Of a stretch of DNA of 64,000 nt, positions 33,233 to 45,506 are shown piece by piece. Position 1 is the stretch's first letter, and each line of letters opens with the position of its first letter. The position numbers and the translations under genes are program-made. The notes below the pieces were generated by a model. The model saw only the letters and a program-made list of their open reading frames with translations. It was not told the DNA's origin and searched no databases. Source of the stretch: Amorphophallus konjac (Eukaryota; Streptophyta; Magnoliopsida; Alismatales; Araceae); assembly GCA_022559845.1 (NCBI GenBank), contig CM040118.1, forward strand, positions 239,181,224-239,245,223, read 5' to 3'.

Positions 33233-34477
33233 CGTTCATCAGACGGAAGGGTCACCGGTGGGAATTGGGGTTTTGGTGTGGTTTTGTGTTTTGGGCGTTT
33301 GTGAGCGAATGGGGAGGGGGTGACCGTTCGGTTTATTTTTTTGAACGCTCAAGAAATGTGACGGTCTATCGTGAGACCGTCACACTACTCTGACGCGTCC
33401 TCTATGGACCGTTAGGTTATTTGAAATGATGTCTTGAAGGATGTGAACCACCAGACTCTGACGGCTCGAGGTGGATCCGTCAGGGACGTCTAACGCACCC
33501 TTACTAGACCGTTACATGCTTCAGAGTGTTTGATGATGATGCTTTATTTATCAGAAATCTCATGCTTAATGATTATCTTGTTAAAGCAATTTGAATGGGT
33601 ATGCCTGATTCTATGCTTTGTTTATATTATTGTTGGTTAACCTTTTTGTTGCAAAATTTAAGCCATCATGCATTCGCTCGCCATGAAGGTAAGTCAGGTA
33701 TTGTATCTCGATTCCTTATCCCTTAATGCATTACTATATGTTATATATGATATATTATCTCGAGAACCGGCTGGTCATTCATGTGTTCTGGGATCTGATG
33801 TTCCCCTTAAACAAAAATGATGATGATCTAAGTGCACATGTTTAATCGTTGGATAGGCCGTTAGGTTGGAAAAGCTTGGGGACGATGGTTCTGTCTTGTA
33901 CGCCGTGGTTGCAGATGGTGTCCTGACCCAAGTTTCTCTGGTCTAGCAATACTATTCTCGAGTATCTTGCTATTTTGTCTTTCTTGGCATTTATTTTAAG
34001 GGTTTCTTTTACTTTAGCCCAGCATGCATCATACGCATCTTTTGAGCATTTGTGAACCCTCATCTGTCCAGGTGTTTCAGTAATGGTGAATAACTATGTG
34101 TTCAATGATCTCGGATAAAAAGAATCATTCAACTCTGAATTGGAAGGTTTCCTTCGATCTGTTCGCTCGGTCTGGTTAGCTGAAGATTCATATCTGGAGG
34201 TTAGTTAATCGTCTCTTTCCTTTCTATTGCTCCGGTCGCTGGCTGTGTTTTCCTTTTCCTTAGTTGTTAGTTCCTCCAGACGTGTGTCCTTTGGTTGGCT
34301 ATTTCCTTGTGATTGGTTCGAAGTTTTCTAGAAAATTCCTATCGCTCGTTGGTTGAGAATGGGTGTTGTTTGCCTTAACGCCCACTTTTCAGTCCGCTCC
34401 GCTTCATCTCCGCTTCATCTCCATGTTCCATTTCACTTTTGCTTCACCTCCACTCGTTCCCCTACAAAGAGGACGTT

Positions 34478-34486
34478 GAGGAGGGG
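34478..34486 (+). other. Tat-3 polypurine tract
   Basis: TGAGGAGGGG, four bases (CATT) before the LTR start. It would prime plus-strand DNA synthesis. Confidence 0.65.
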
Positions 34487-34490
34487 CATT

Positions 34491-36222
34491 TGTTGACACC
34501 CGTTTTATGGCCAATAAGTCGGGTCATCTCCTTGTTCATTTCTATATGACGCTCTGAGTTGTTCACCTTTGTTGAGCCTTCTTGGTCAATTTGAGGTTTA
34601 TTTCATGGGTCATATCTCCTTGGTTGGGTCTGGTTCCTTATCCCTTTCCGCTGGATGAAGCTTAGGAAACTTTCGTTTCATTTACGCTTCTATTATCTCT
34701 AATGGTCCTTTGACGGAGCGTTACAGTCCTCTAACGCATCTTCCTTGGTCTGTTACATCCCTGCAGAGTCCTTAAGGCTAAGGCTTCTTTCAAGTTTATC
34801 TTTTTGGCTTATCCGTTGGGTGTAACGGCTTATCGTGCGGCCGTTACATGCATTGTGACGCGTCTACCCTTGACCGTTACATTCATCTAGAGTCCTATGA
34901 TCGTAAGCTTTTCCCGTTGATCTTATCTTTTAATGGATAGGGTTGTGTGACGGGCCCTTCCTAGAGCCTTACATCCTTGTGGCGGTCTATCGTGCAGCCG
35001 TTACATCAAACAGAGAGTTCTAGCAGAACTGCTCTTTCTCTGCTACTTCGTGGCCGACTTAAGAGTTTGATTCTTAGATTTCTCTTTCAAATCTAATCCT
35101 CAGAACCTTTTGTTTGTTTCTATGGACTCTTGGGAGTATTATCTTTGAGAGTTTGCTAAGAAACGTCCTACTTTCTAGCTGCATTATTCTCTACTCGAAC
35201 CTAGACTTTGAGGGTCTATAAATAGAACCCTTGACTTCATGGCTTGAAGAGGAGACATCTGGAGTTTGCGTCGAAGTGCTACCGCATCCTGGAGCTAGAA
35301 CCAACCAAGGAGAGTTGCTTCCCACATCCATCTGCTTCAAAAGTCCGGGGAGTATCATTTTCAAGGGTTTAGTTTAGTCAAATTGTGTTCTTAGTGTCTT
35401 TTCCCTCTTTCAAGCATTCATAGCATTGTCCCTCTCCATCTCCCACGTTCTTGCACTTGCTGCATTCATTCAAAACATCCTCCCATCTTTTAAAATGCCC
35501 TGAGGGGTTAAAAAAACCAACCTCCCCGGTATTTCCCTTTCCTTTTGCATGTTCTTAAGTTTCTTGGATTTATTGATACTACTTTGTCTAAGGGCTAATC
35601 TGGGTTATTTTTCTTGTGTTCTACACTCTTTTGCAGGTTTACAGAGTCCATAGCACGAGGCCCAAGCTCTCTGGCCGACTGGAAAGTTTGGAGATCAAAA
35701 GATTCCCAAGTTCTATTCTACAGAAGCTCTAACGGTCTATCACAGGCGCGTTAGAGTCTTGTAGCGGTCTATCGTGAGACCGTCACACTGGTTGTGGCGC
35801 ATCAGTCTTCGACCGTTACATCTAACGGAGCTGCAGATTCCTGGTTGTTTTCTCTCTCCCGTGGGCGGGTGCATCATCCTCCTATTCTAAGGTATTTATC
35901 AGGTCTTTGGCTTGTTTTTACCTTAGTGGCGATCACATCTTTCCTTCATTTGGGCATTAGCTTTCTCTTTCATTATATCTCCTCTTTACTTTGCTTGTTC
36001 CACCTATACAGTGTGTTTTTCTTTATTCCTTATTCCACGCCCTGGCGTGTGTTTTTCTTTATTCGCTTAGTTTAGTTTTGATCTAGTTAGCATGCCCATG
36101 CTAGAGCTTGTGCTGGTTGCCTAGGTTCATGATTCACATGTTCATAGGTTGATTGATTTCATTACTTTGCTCATACTTTCATCATAGTTGGCATCATTGC
36201 CCATCTTGTGAAAGAAGGGACA
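34491..36222 (+). repeat. Tat-3 3' LTR
   Basis: About 1.73 kb, TGTTGACACCCG to ...GGGACA, abutting CACTA-1 sequence. TATAAATAG is at 35217-35225, GGGGTTAAAAAAACC at about 35502-35518, GCACGAGGCCCAAGC at about 35653 and GGCGATCACA at 35928. Hairpin words occur at 34821-34848, 34981-35005 and 35764-35782. The right edge is inferred from where CACTA repeats start. Confidence 0.7.
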
Positions 36223-36657
36223 CATTAAAACCAACAATCATTACCAAAATAAAGGGCATATATTCACTACTCATTTATCTAATAATTTAAATAAACGGAC
36301 CCGCAGTAGGTGGTGGGGTCGGTGCACTCTTTGTACCTGGTGCCATAAACACAAACTATAATTACCAAAATGAAGTACATATTCACTACTCATTTATCTA
36401 AGAATTTAAATAAGCATACCAGTAGCAGGTGGTGAGGTCGGTGTACTCTATGTACCTGGTGCAGAGACATAAACTATCATTACCAAAACGAAGTGCATAT
36501 TCACTACTCATTTATCTAAGAATTTAAATAAACAGACCCGCAGCAGGTGGTGGGGGCGGTGTACTCTGTGTACCTAGTGCAGAGACATAAAATGTCATTA
36601 TCAAAACAAAGTGCATATATTCACTACTCATTTATCTAAGAATTTAAATAAACATAC
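36223..36657. repeat. Tandem repeat of about 118 bp (exon plus intron)
   Basis: Three full units and a partial one, each with ATTTAAATAAAC...GGTGGTG...GGT(G)CACTCT...ACCTGGTGC...CATTACCAAAA. It underlies the mini-exon amplification of the TNPA-like gene. Confidence 0.85.
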
Positions 36658-36715
36658 CGGTAGAACCCCTCCCAGAACCACCTCTCCCCGAAGATCCGAT
36701 ACGACCTCGAACCAT
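36301..36715 (-). pseudogene. CACTA-1 TNPA-like gene, 5' exons with tandem mini-exons
   Basis: Exon 1 (36715-36658) encodes MVRGRIGSSGRGGSGRGST and ends one base into a codon before a GTATG donor. Three mini-exons follow at 36573-36538, 36455-36420 and 36336-36301. Each is 36 bases, flanked by AG and GT, with phase 1 at both ends, so each adds 12 codons (GTQSTPPPPPAA-like) without breaking the frame. The repeat period including intron is 118-119 bases. The second copy has TAG for CAG. The following intron is interrupted at 36222 by the Tat-3 LTR; the 3' exon is at 28488-28099. Confidence 0.7.
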
Positions 36716-36828
36716 CTAATTATTGACAACAAGAATAGTAGTGCATATTAGTCCACAACTAATTACGAGGAGAGGTGGCAATTAATAATGATAAGAAGTG
36801 CATATATGTTAAATTTCTTACAAAATAT

Positions 36829-38185
36829 TCAATAATTATCAATTTCATCTTCAGATGCTGAAGATATATCAAACTCAGCCTCATCTTCGTCATCTTCTTG
36901 GTTCTCACTAGATTCATACTCTTCCTCCTCAGAGGACTCCTCCTGCCCAACAATTGCTTCATTTAGCTCAGTTGGATCGACTTCTTCCACTTCATCCTCT
37001 ATAGACAACTGAAGTGGCTCGTCAGATTCGATCATATGAAGATTAGAAGCAACCAACTCTTCAGTGTCACCCTTGCCTGATTGAAAAAATTCGGCACTAG
37101 AATCCTCTGAGACAGCTTCAATAAGATCTAACTCATCATTAGGCACAAGTCTTAGTTTTACCCTACAAATTGCCCACCAATCTTTATTCTTGGACGATGA
37201 ATAACTTGAATAATACACTTGCTAGGCTTGTGTGGCCAAAATGAACTGCTCATAGGTATTCAATTTTGATCTATGTTTGACATCGACAAGCCCATATATT
37301 GCGTCGTTTCAAACTGAATGAGGATCAAACCAATGACACTTAAAAATGAATATATGCTTGTCTTGTCCGAGATACTGTAATTCTATGACCTCCTCAAGAA
37401 TACCATAGTAATCAAGATCATTTTTATTGTATGTACTACCTTTCATGCATACGCCGCTATTCATCGTAGACTTATTTCGTTTATAATCTCAGGTGTGAAA
37501 TCTATAACCATTCACAAAAAATCTCGGATAGGCATGCGCGACCTTCGAAGGTCCATAACTTATCACCCGGACTCTTTCATCAGTAACATAACCTTCTTCA
37601 ACCTATGAATATAAGCCACGTTACTTTTCTTTTGATACGTGCATACACCTCAAGCTTTGTGGAATTGGTATATTGACACTTACTTGACCTTTAAGCCATC
37701 TGGCAAAAGATCTCTCTCGTTCATTTTGATCCTCCATGTCATTGAGGTGTGGACATTGAGTAATTAATTCTGAATCAAATTGCCTGCAATGATGAATGCA
37801 ACATCACCGTAAATGGGAGGAAGAACGTCAAGATGCTTATAAATTTTCGGGAGCTGCAGAGTTGACGACTCACTCAACATAAGGTTCAATCTCAGCACAG
37901 TTTAGGAGAACATATATCTCCGCGGTCAACAACTCGCTGTCCTCTAATATGCGATTCGAACAATGTCCGAATGCACGTCCTGGATACTTAAATATGGACA
38001 ACTAGTCGGACGGACCAACCTCTCCTCTATCATCATTACGTGGAGGTCGATTGCGGCAAGTTTGAATTTCGGGTTCGAAGTACATCGAACAGAAGTTCAA
38101 AACTTCTTCAATAACATACACCCGAGTAATCGAACCCTCTACTTTAGCCTTGTTGCGAACCTTCATTTTTAGGTCATGCATGCAC
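36829..38185 (-). pseudogene. CACTA-1 transposase (TNPD), 3' exons
   Basis: After an acceptor (CATAG, 38187-38186) the protein reads CMHDLKMKVRNKAKVEGSIT, YVIEEVLNFCSMYFEPEIQT and NRPPRNDD (DUF4218), then IFKYPGRAFGHCSN and AEIYVLLNCAEIEPYV. After at least one more intron a DUF4216 part follows: YGPSKVAHAYPRFFVNGYRF, LQYLGQDKHIFIFKCHWFDP and CRVKLRLVPNDELDL. An acidic tail of Asp/Glu (37030-36835) ends at SASEDEIDNY. Several stops are present. This part rejoins the 48266-50517 part when the Tekay element is removed. Confidence 0.85.
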
Positions 38186-38214
38186 CTATGACAACAATTC
38201 ATATGACAATGACA

Positions 38215-38219
38215 TACAA
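38215..38219. repeat. Tekay target-site duplication, left (TACAA)
   Basis: TACAA, repeated at 48203-48207 directly after the 3' LTR. Confidence 0.93.
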
Positions 38220-40901
38220 TGTAGCAACCCTGGTAAAATAAAAGGAAGATTTCAAGAAAGATTAAGTAAGTAAATGATAAAAACCAAAATGAATAAATAA
38301 TAAGTCAAATGTAAATAACGCCTCTCAACAAGACGCGATTTAAATAAGAAACGCCTTCACCTGAGGCGTTAATTCAAAAAGTGACGCCTATACCAAAGGG
38401 CGTCAAAATTCAAAAACGTCCAAACGAATAAAAGGAAAAGGAAAGAAATGCCCTCTTCTTGGGCGCGAATTACAAAAGAAAGGGCATAGGTCAAGACGTC
38501 AATTAGAATTAACGCCCTAACCTAAGGCGTTAATTGCATTGGTGTTCCGTTCTATCCAGGGTAAGTTTTAGGATTTGCTACGTGTTCGATTGATTATAGT
38601 AAGGACTCTATCACGGAAACTAGAGTTCTAATAAAATTCCAACCCTAAAGGATTCCTGGAACCCTATAAATACCCCTTCCAATCGAACCCTAATAGCTAT
38701 TTTGTCGAAGGAAGGCCTGCTGCTGTCTCGTGTGTGAAGAACAGGTATGTTCTTCTTCCTTTTTTTTATCTTCAGTCAGGGAAGCATGAAGAATATTAAT
38801 GCTTCTTCCTCTTCTTTCCCTGTAGGTGGCCTGCCTCGTGAAGGTGTTCATGTCTAGCTGAAGAATGTGGGTTCTTCATCAACGTCGTTTTCCCAGAAGA
38901 CTCTGTCTAGAACAGAGTATTCTTTTCTCTTCACATCCTTCATGTTCCTTCGCCCAGATCATCATTAGGTAGGTTTTCTCAAGAATTGTAGCCCAAACTA
39001 GCATAAAAATTTATGATAATATCATCTGTAATTCATGCATATAGTTTTACTGCAGTTTAGAGGTTTTCTGTGAAATTTTGGCAAGAGGCGACCCATGTCA
39101 GGGCGCTAATTCATGATCTGACGCCGAACTAAGAGTCGTCAATTTTAAAAAATTGATCAATACGCACATTTGAAATTTAATATCTATGAAACCTGTAGTT
39201 AAATCTAATGCATGATCATATATCTCGAATCCTGATATTTTTCTTGTCCTTACCATGTACTTTGTTTCCTGAAAATTATTATCTATCCTGGGAAAGAATG
39301 AATTAACGACCTCCAGTAGGTCATCTTTTATGAAAGAGACGCCCCTGTCTAAGGCGCGTTTAATCAAAATTACAGAACAAAGAAAATTTCAGAAAAATAG
39401 AAATTTATAATGGACGACGGTTACAGAAGTCGTCAAATTTAAAATAACGACCCAGTGAAGGGCGTTAATTTAATAAGTAGTGACTTATGTTAAGGCACTA
39501 ATTTCCTGTGTAATTATTTTATACTGTTTACTGTTAACCGAGGGTTTTATATAAATATATATGTATATATCGGCACTATATTTCCATTTCGTGAATATAG
39601 TCCCATGTTCTACGATGTTTTATCAATTACCCCTCAACTCTCGGTGACATACAAGCCCTCCATTGGACATTCCGTTCCTTTGGACTGGCAAGTTAGTCAT
39701 TGGGACCTCCGTAAGTCTCCTCGTAGCCTTGGATTCCCTCAAGGCCGACTGAGCAGGTTGTACCATAAAAACCTATTGTACTATTTTGCCATGTCACTCT
39801 ATAGAAATATGGTATACCGGCCCTCATGATATGCTAGGAGTATATCATGAGAATATTCTTAATGGGATGAGGACATCATGCCATTAATATGCTGTTCTTG
39901 TGGACCACAATTCTATATCAAAAGGGTGACCATCTACATATGGACACTTATTTGTTATGGTACCCAGCTAGGGGACCAATTCCACCCCGTTCCTCGACAT
40001 GTCATGGTTTATATGCTTCGCGTGGATTTTATCGCAAGAATGTCCTTACTCAAGGGCCTTGCCCTTGAATTCCAAGAAATTCTTCTCTTAATCATCCTAT
40101 TAAAGCTTGTTCTTGAAACTCCTTATTGGCTATAAACTTTCGTGGATGTCTAGATCTATCTTTAATGCTGTGCATATAAGGGCCCGATCTGGTCCTGGGA
40201 GGAGCACCCAAAAGTACTAGTGCCCATGAGAGTTGTAATGATCACGGTGTCTAGCATTGCACCGAAGTACTTTTTCTCTTGATCATTGACATTCCACACT
40301 CACTTTCTTGCGTGCGTGACTTGACTTGCGTGACTTTACTAGCATGGCCCGACACGGGCAAAGTACTTGCGTGAAATAGCCAATAATCTATAAAGTCTCT
40401 CATGAATATTTCTTGTTTAAGACTTGCTTGGATGTTTTACACGACGTGTTATTCTATTGATTAGTTATTTCTACATGCATAGCCATATTACATTTACATG
40501 TGATAAATTGTAATTACTTAAACCCATTGCTAGTTCTTGAGATATAATTTCCTACTGAGCGTTCGCTCACTCAGTGTTTCACTACTTTTCAGGTAAGTCC
40601 GACGATGAGACTCAATCGGACAGGGAAGGTCAAGAGTGAAAGAGATTAGAGCTTCTCAAAGCGTCAACTAGTCTTGTCTTTTCTATTTTTTCTTGAGTCA
40701 ATTTTGTACTTTTCTTTTCATTAAGTTTAGCATTTTCAAGGGATTGTAATAGAAATACTTTTGTAAAGGAATAAAAGGATTGGGTTATCTTTACTCTTGC
40801 GCATCTCTGATTTGGTGTCGAATACACTAATACTCTGGTTGACATGATCGATATAAACTCGTCACGCGTCTTCGTGTATCTTCCGCGCTCGGGGCGTGAC
40901 A
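38220..40901 (+). repeat. Tekay 5' LTR
   Basis: 2682 bp, TGTAGCAACCC to ...GGGGCGTGACA. The TATA box TATAAATA is at 38665-38672. It carries AACGCC/GGCGTT hairpins at 38350-38370 and 38507-38535, and the GAGCG-TT-CGCTC motif near 40559. Small reading frames in it (for example 39605-39829) are shared by both LTRs but have no known counterpart and I do not call them genes. Confidence 0.95.
38665..38672 (+). promoter_or_regulatory. TATA box of Tekay LTR
   Basis: TATAAATA, 445 bases into the LTR; the same box is at 45964-45971 in the 3' LTR. Confidence 0.65.
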
Positions 40902-40908
40902 GTTTTTG

Positions 40909-40920
40909 TGGTATCAGAGC
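40909..40920 (+). other. Tekay primer-binding site (initiator Met tRNA)
   Basis: TGGTATCAGAGC, seven bases after the LTR, complementary to the 3' end of plant initiator tRNA-Met. Confidence 0.93.
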
Positions 40921-41073
40921 CTAGGTTATTCAATTCCTAGGAAACCCAAGTCCAAGGATAAGTCTGAACCTCTAACCAGTGAGATTGGGTAGAACCAAGG
41001 GTTAAAGTCAACATAGAATTAAAAGCCTTTTTACGCAATCACATACTAATATAGCTATCGTAATTGTAGGACA

Positions 41074-44000
41074 ATGGCTGCCGAACGTGCTCAATGGCGC
41101 AACATGCAACGCACTCTTCAAGGCATGACCCATGCACTTCAACAAGTGGCACAAGGAGGTGCACATCGTGGAGCAGGAAATCTCCACCAAAGCTTCAATA
41201 ACATGAACCCTCCTAAGTTCATGGGATCCACTGATCCAGATGATGCCGAGTACTGGATCCGAGAGACGGAACGTGTTTTTAGAGTCATGCAATATTCGGA
41301 CCAAGAGAATGTCCTATTAGCCACATTTCAACTAGAAAGAGACGCCCGATGCTGGTGGGTGTCGGTAGAAGCCACATTAGATCAAGGACAAGTTACTTGG
41401 GAGGAGTTTGTTGAACATTTAAACAATAAATATTTCTCAGATCAAGTTCAAGAGAAGAAAGCCGTTGAATTCGCCGCACTTAAGCAACGATCTTTGTCGG
41501 TGGCTGAATATGAAGCGCAGTTCTCAAGGCTGTCTCGGTACGCTAAACACTTAGTTAGTACTGAGAAGATGAAAGCTCGAAGATTCCTTAATGGGCTCAG
41601 GCCCCAATATATCACACAACTGGCACCGATGGACATACAAGTCTATTCGGAGATGGTTCGACGAGCCTAATTACTAGAAGATGCTACGGAACTATCTGAT
41701 AGGATCCGTGGGAAAGACAAGAAGGAGAATGTTACTAGCTCCGGTACCTTCAAACCCAATTTCAAGAAGAGGCCAAGTAATGGAGGTACTCCCTCCCAGG
41801 AGCAAAAGTTCAAGAAGACTAAACCTTTCTCCATCACCACTACACCTTCTAAGGTGGTATGTAAGCACTGTGATAAGGCCGAGCACAAGGCCGAAGAATG
41901 TTGGAGGAAACTTGGAGCGTGTCTCCGTTGTGGGAGCCGTGATCATTGGATTCCCGACTGTCTCCTACTCAATGATCAAGCCAGTGACGGAAAGCGCCCG
42001 GTGACAAAGAATGCTCGTCTCCAAGCTATTAAGGAGGCAGAACAAGACGAAGGCGGACTAGTAGAAGGTACACTGAAAGTTTGTTCCAAGTCTGCACATG
42101 TCTTATTTGATACGGGTGCATCACATTCTTTTATTTCCAAGAAGTTTGCTGACCCACTACCTATGGAACCGGAATGGATGAAAATATTTTTATCTACTCC
42201 TCTCGGAAATGAAATCGGTATTACTCACCATTATCAAAACTGTGAAGTCTTGGTAAAAGGAAGAAATCTTCCTATCAACCTCATATGTTTAGACCTAAAG
42301 GAATATGATGTCATATTGGGAGCAGACTGGTTATCTAGGTACCAGGCAACTGTGTATTGCCGTAATAGCAAAGTTACTTTCAAGGACTTTCCAGAACTAG
42401 TCTATTCTAGCCCTAAGAGTCGGAGCAAGTCACCTCTTATTTCGGCTCTCCGAGCTAGCAAGCTAATAAGGAAAGGATGTGTATCTTTCCTTGCATTTGT
42501 CACCATTAAGGAGACTAAGGAGACTAAGCTAGAAGACATCCCAGTTGTGCAAGAATTTTCGGACGTGTTTCCGGAGGATGTGCCTGGATTACCTCCACAA
42601 AGAGAAGTGGCCTTCACCATTGACTTGGTCCCTGGTGCTGGACCAGTTTCTAAGACACCATATAGGATGTCCCTTGCCGAACTCAAGGAGCTGAAGGAGC
42701 AATTGATGGAACTTCTCAAGAAGGGATTTATTAGACCAAGCACTTCCCCGTGGAGAGCACCTGTGCTATTTGTAAAGAAGAAAGATGGATCCATGAGGTT
42801 ATGCATCGACTATCGACAGTTGAATCATCTCACTATCAAGAACAAGTATCCACTGCCGAGAATCGATGAGTTATTTGATCAAATATCTGGATCCATGTAT
42901 TTTTCAAAGATTGATCTCAGGTCGGGATATCACCAACTAAGGATCAAAGATGAGGACATTTATAAGACCGCGTTCAGAAGCAGGTATGGGCACTATGAAT
43001 TTGTTGTTATGCCTTTTGGACTAACAAATGCCCCTGCTGCCTTTATGCAGTTGATGAATAGTATATTCAGGCCTCATCTAGATCAATTCATAGTAGTTTT
43101 CATTGATGATATACTGATCTATTCAAAGACAAAGGAAGAGCACGAGGAGCATTCGAGAATAGCATTACAAATATTGAGGATGAATCAGTTATATGCAAAG
43201 CTCAGCAAATGTGAATTTTGGTTAGGAGAAGTAGCTTTCTTGGGGCATGTTATATCAAAAGACAGTTTATCCGTAGATCCATCAAAGGTTGAAGCTGTAA
43301 GGAATTGGGAAAGACCGACCAATGCTAGCGAGATCCGTAGTTTCTTGGGTCTTGCGGGCTACTATCGACGATTCATCAAGGATTTCTCCAAGATAGCCAT
43401 ACCACTCACTAGGCTAACTCGCAAGGAGATACGTTATGAATGGAGTGAGGAATGTGAAAGAAGCTTCCAAGCTCTCAAAGATCATCTAACTACTGCCCCA
43501 ATTTTAGCTTTACCAATTGAAGGCGAGAGATTTGAAATATACACCGATGCATCTGGCATTGGCCTCGGATGTGTTTTAATGCAACAAGGGAAGGTTATAG
43601 CCTACTCTTCTAGCCAATTGAAGAAGCACGAGGAGAACTACCCAGTTCATGACTTAGAATTGGCCGCGGTAGTATTTGCACTGAAGATATGGAGACATTT
43701 TCTGTACAGAGTGCAGTTTATTGTATACTCTAACCATAAAAGTCTTAAGTATCTCTTCTCTAAGAAGGAATTGAATATGAGGCAAAGACGTTGGCTAGAA
43801 TATCTTAAGGACTTCGACTTCACTATACAATATCATCCTGGAAAGGGTAATCATGTAGCCGATGCCCTCAGTCAAAAGCCGAGAGCACTATTAGCCAATT
43901 GTATGATTCAGGAGTGGAAGTTGCTAGAACAATTCTCTAAACTTAATATAAGCATGGACAAGGATAGTAGGTGTGTCACCTTATCCCATATGAGCATACA

Positions 44001-45427
44001 GCCAGACTTGCTATCCGAAATACAATGACTTCAAGGTAGTGACCCCGTACTAGTGGAAATCAAGGGCAAAATGGAAGAACAACATGATTTCAAATTAGCA
44101 CCAGATGGAAGATTGATGTTCAGAAATAAAACATGTATACCGAATTGCCCAGAGCTAAAGAAGAAAATCTTAGATGAAGCTCACAGATCAAGGTACACGA
44201 TTCATCCAGGATCAACTAAGATGTACCAAGATTTGAAAAGGACCTTTTGGTGGCCCAATATGAAAAGAGAAATAGCGGATTTTGTGTCTCGCTGTCTCAC
44301 ATGTCAACAAGTCAAGGCAGAACACCAAAAGCCTGCCGGTAAGCTACATCCTCTAGATATTCCCAAGTGGAAGTGGGAGGATATCGGTATGGACTTCATT
44401 ATGGGTCTGTCCAAATCAAAGGGAGGATATGACGGAATATGGGTTATCATCGACTAATTGACCAAATCGGCACACTTCTTGCCAATCAAGAGTCGATGGT
44501 CAGTTGATGTTCTTGTTGCATTATACCTTAAAGAGATAGTCAGGTTACATGGAGTACCTGTCTCAATCGTGTCTGACAGAGACCCCCATTTTACTTCTCA
44601 CTTTTGGAAGGGTTTACAACATTCACTTGGGGACGAGACTTAACTTCAGTACAGCTTTTCATCCTCAAACGGATGGTCAGACCGAGAGAACTAATCAGGT
44701 GGTTGAAGATATACTCAGAGCTTGCATCATTGATTTTGGTGGAAGCTAGCATGATCACTTGCCTTTGGTTGAATTTGCATACAATAACAGCTACCAGGCA
44801 AGTATACAAATGGCACCTTTCGAAGCTTTATACGGAAGGAGTTTCCGATCGCCTTTGTGCTGGGACGAAGTTGGCGAAAAATAACTATTAGGTCCAGACA
44901 TGGTAAGGGATACCACTGAAAAGATTCAGTTGATTAGAGAAAGACTTCAAGTTACTCAGTCTAGACAGAAGGCTTATGCTGATACACGAAGAAGAGATCT
45001 CAAATTCTAAATGGGAGATCACGTATTTCTCAAGATATCACCTGGACGTGGAATAAGGAGATTTGGTGTTAAGGGCAAGCTTACACCAAGGTTTATCGGA
45101 CCTTTTGAGATACTAGAAAGAGTTGGCGAAGTTGCTTACCGCGTCGCTTTACCTCCTCAATTGTCTGAAGTTCATAATATATTCCACATATCAATGTTGA
45201 AGAAATATGTGCATAATCCGTCACATATCATTGATCATGGAGACCTGGTGATTCAAAGGGATCTCACTTATGAACAAAGGCCCATGAAGATCCTCGATCG
45301 CGAGGTACGAACATTAAGGAACAAAATTATTCCCATGGTTAAGGTGCAATGGAGTAAATGTTCAGAACACGAAGCCACCTGGGAGACTGAGGAATTCATG
45401 AGGAAGCGATTCCCAGAATTATTTTAA
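41074..45427 (+). pseudogene. Tekay Gag-Pol polyprotein
   Basis: Gag (41074-41670) has MNPPKFMGSTDPDDAEYWI, CWWVSVEATL and FVEHLNNKYF. After a TAA (41668) the same frame gives two CCHC knuckles ([29 protein letters not shown]), protease [15 protein letters not shown] with [17 protein letters not shown] and [11 protein letters not shown], RNase [11 protein letters not shown] and [10 protein letters not shown] (usual Asp is Asn), the integrase HHCC finger (HRSRYTIHPG to CLTCQQ), [10 protein letters not shown], and a chromodomain end VKVQWSKCSEHEATWE. Stops are at 41668, 44026, 44455, 44747, 44882 and 45008, and one frameshift is near 44635. The frame is otherwise open, so the copy decayed mainly by point mutation. 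Confidence 0.93.
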
Positions 45428-45493
45428 GAGGTATATACTCTACACTCTCCACCTATATATATATGCGATTGAATTTGGGGACCAAATTCTTTT

Positions 45494-45506
45494 AAGTGGG
45501 GGAGGG
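45494..45506 (+). other. Tekay polypurine tract
   Basis: AAGTGGGGGAGGG directly before the 3' LTR. Confidence 0.92.

Larger units (their letters stand above)
32663..36222 (+). mobile_element. Tat-3: 3' part of a Tat-lineage element with 3' LTR
   Basis: A polypurine tract (GAGGAGGGG, 34478-34486) lies just before an LTR start (TGTTGACACC, 34491), so 34491 begins a 3' LTR and 32663-34490 is the end of the internal region. There is no pol here; it holds an antisense ORF (32942-33232) and many hairpins, including a perfect 26-bp palindrome at 32811-32836. The rest (33430-34480) has no recognisable gene. The left edge joins truncated Retand-like RT without a visible target duplication. Confidence 0.65.

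Noticed and set aside
33842..34063. 73-codon minus-strand frame in the Tat-3 internal region
   Set aside because: It has no recognisable motif, and only one copy is available to test it. It could be a second exon-like piece, but I cannot support that.
35926..35940. TGGCGATCACA as a primer-binding site after an LTR ending at about 35920
   Set aside because: The same motif lies inside the Tat-1 and Tat-2 LTRs well before their ends, and the bases after it do not match the primer-site core. The LTR is taken to run to 36222.
39605..40135. Small ORFs conserved between the two Tekay LTRs
   Set aside because: They are the same LTR sequence twice, with no homology known to me and frames that also occur by chance; conservation only reflects recent duplication by retrotransposition.
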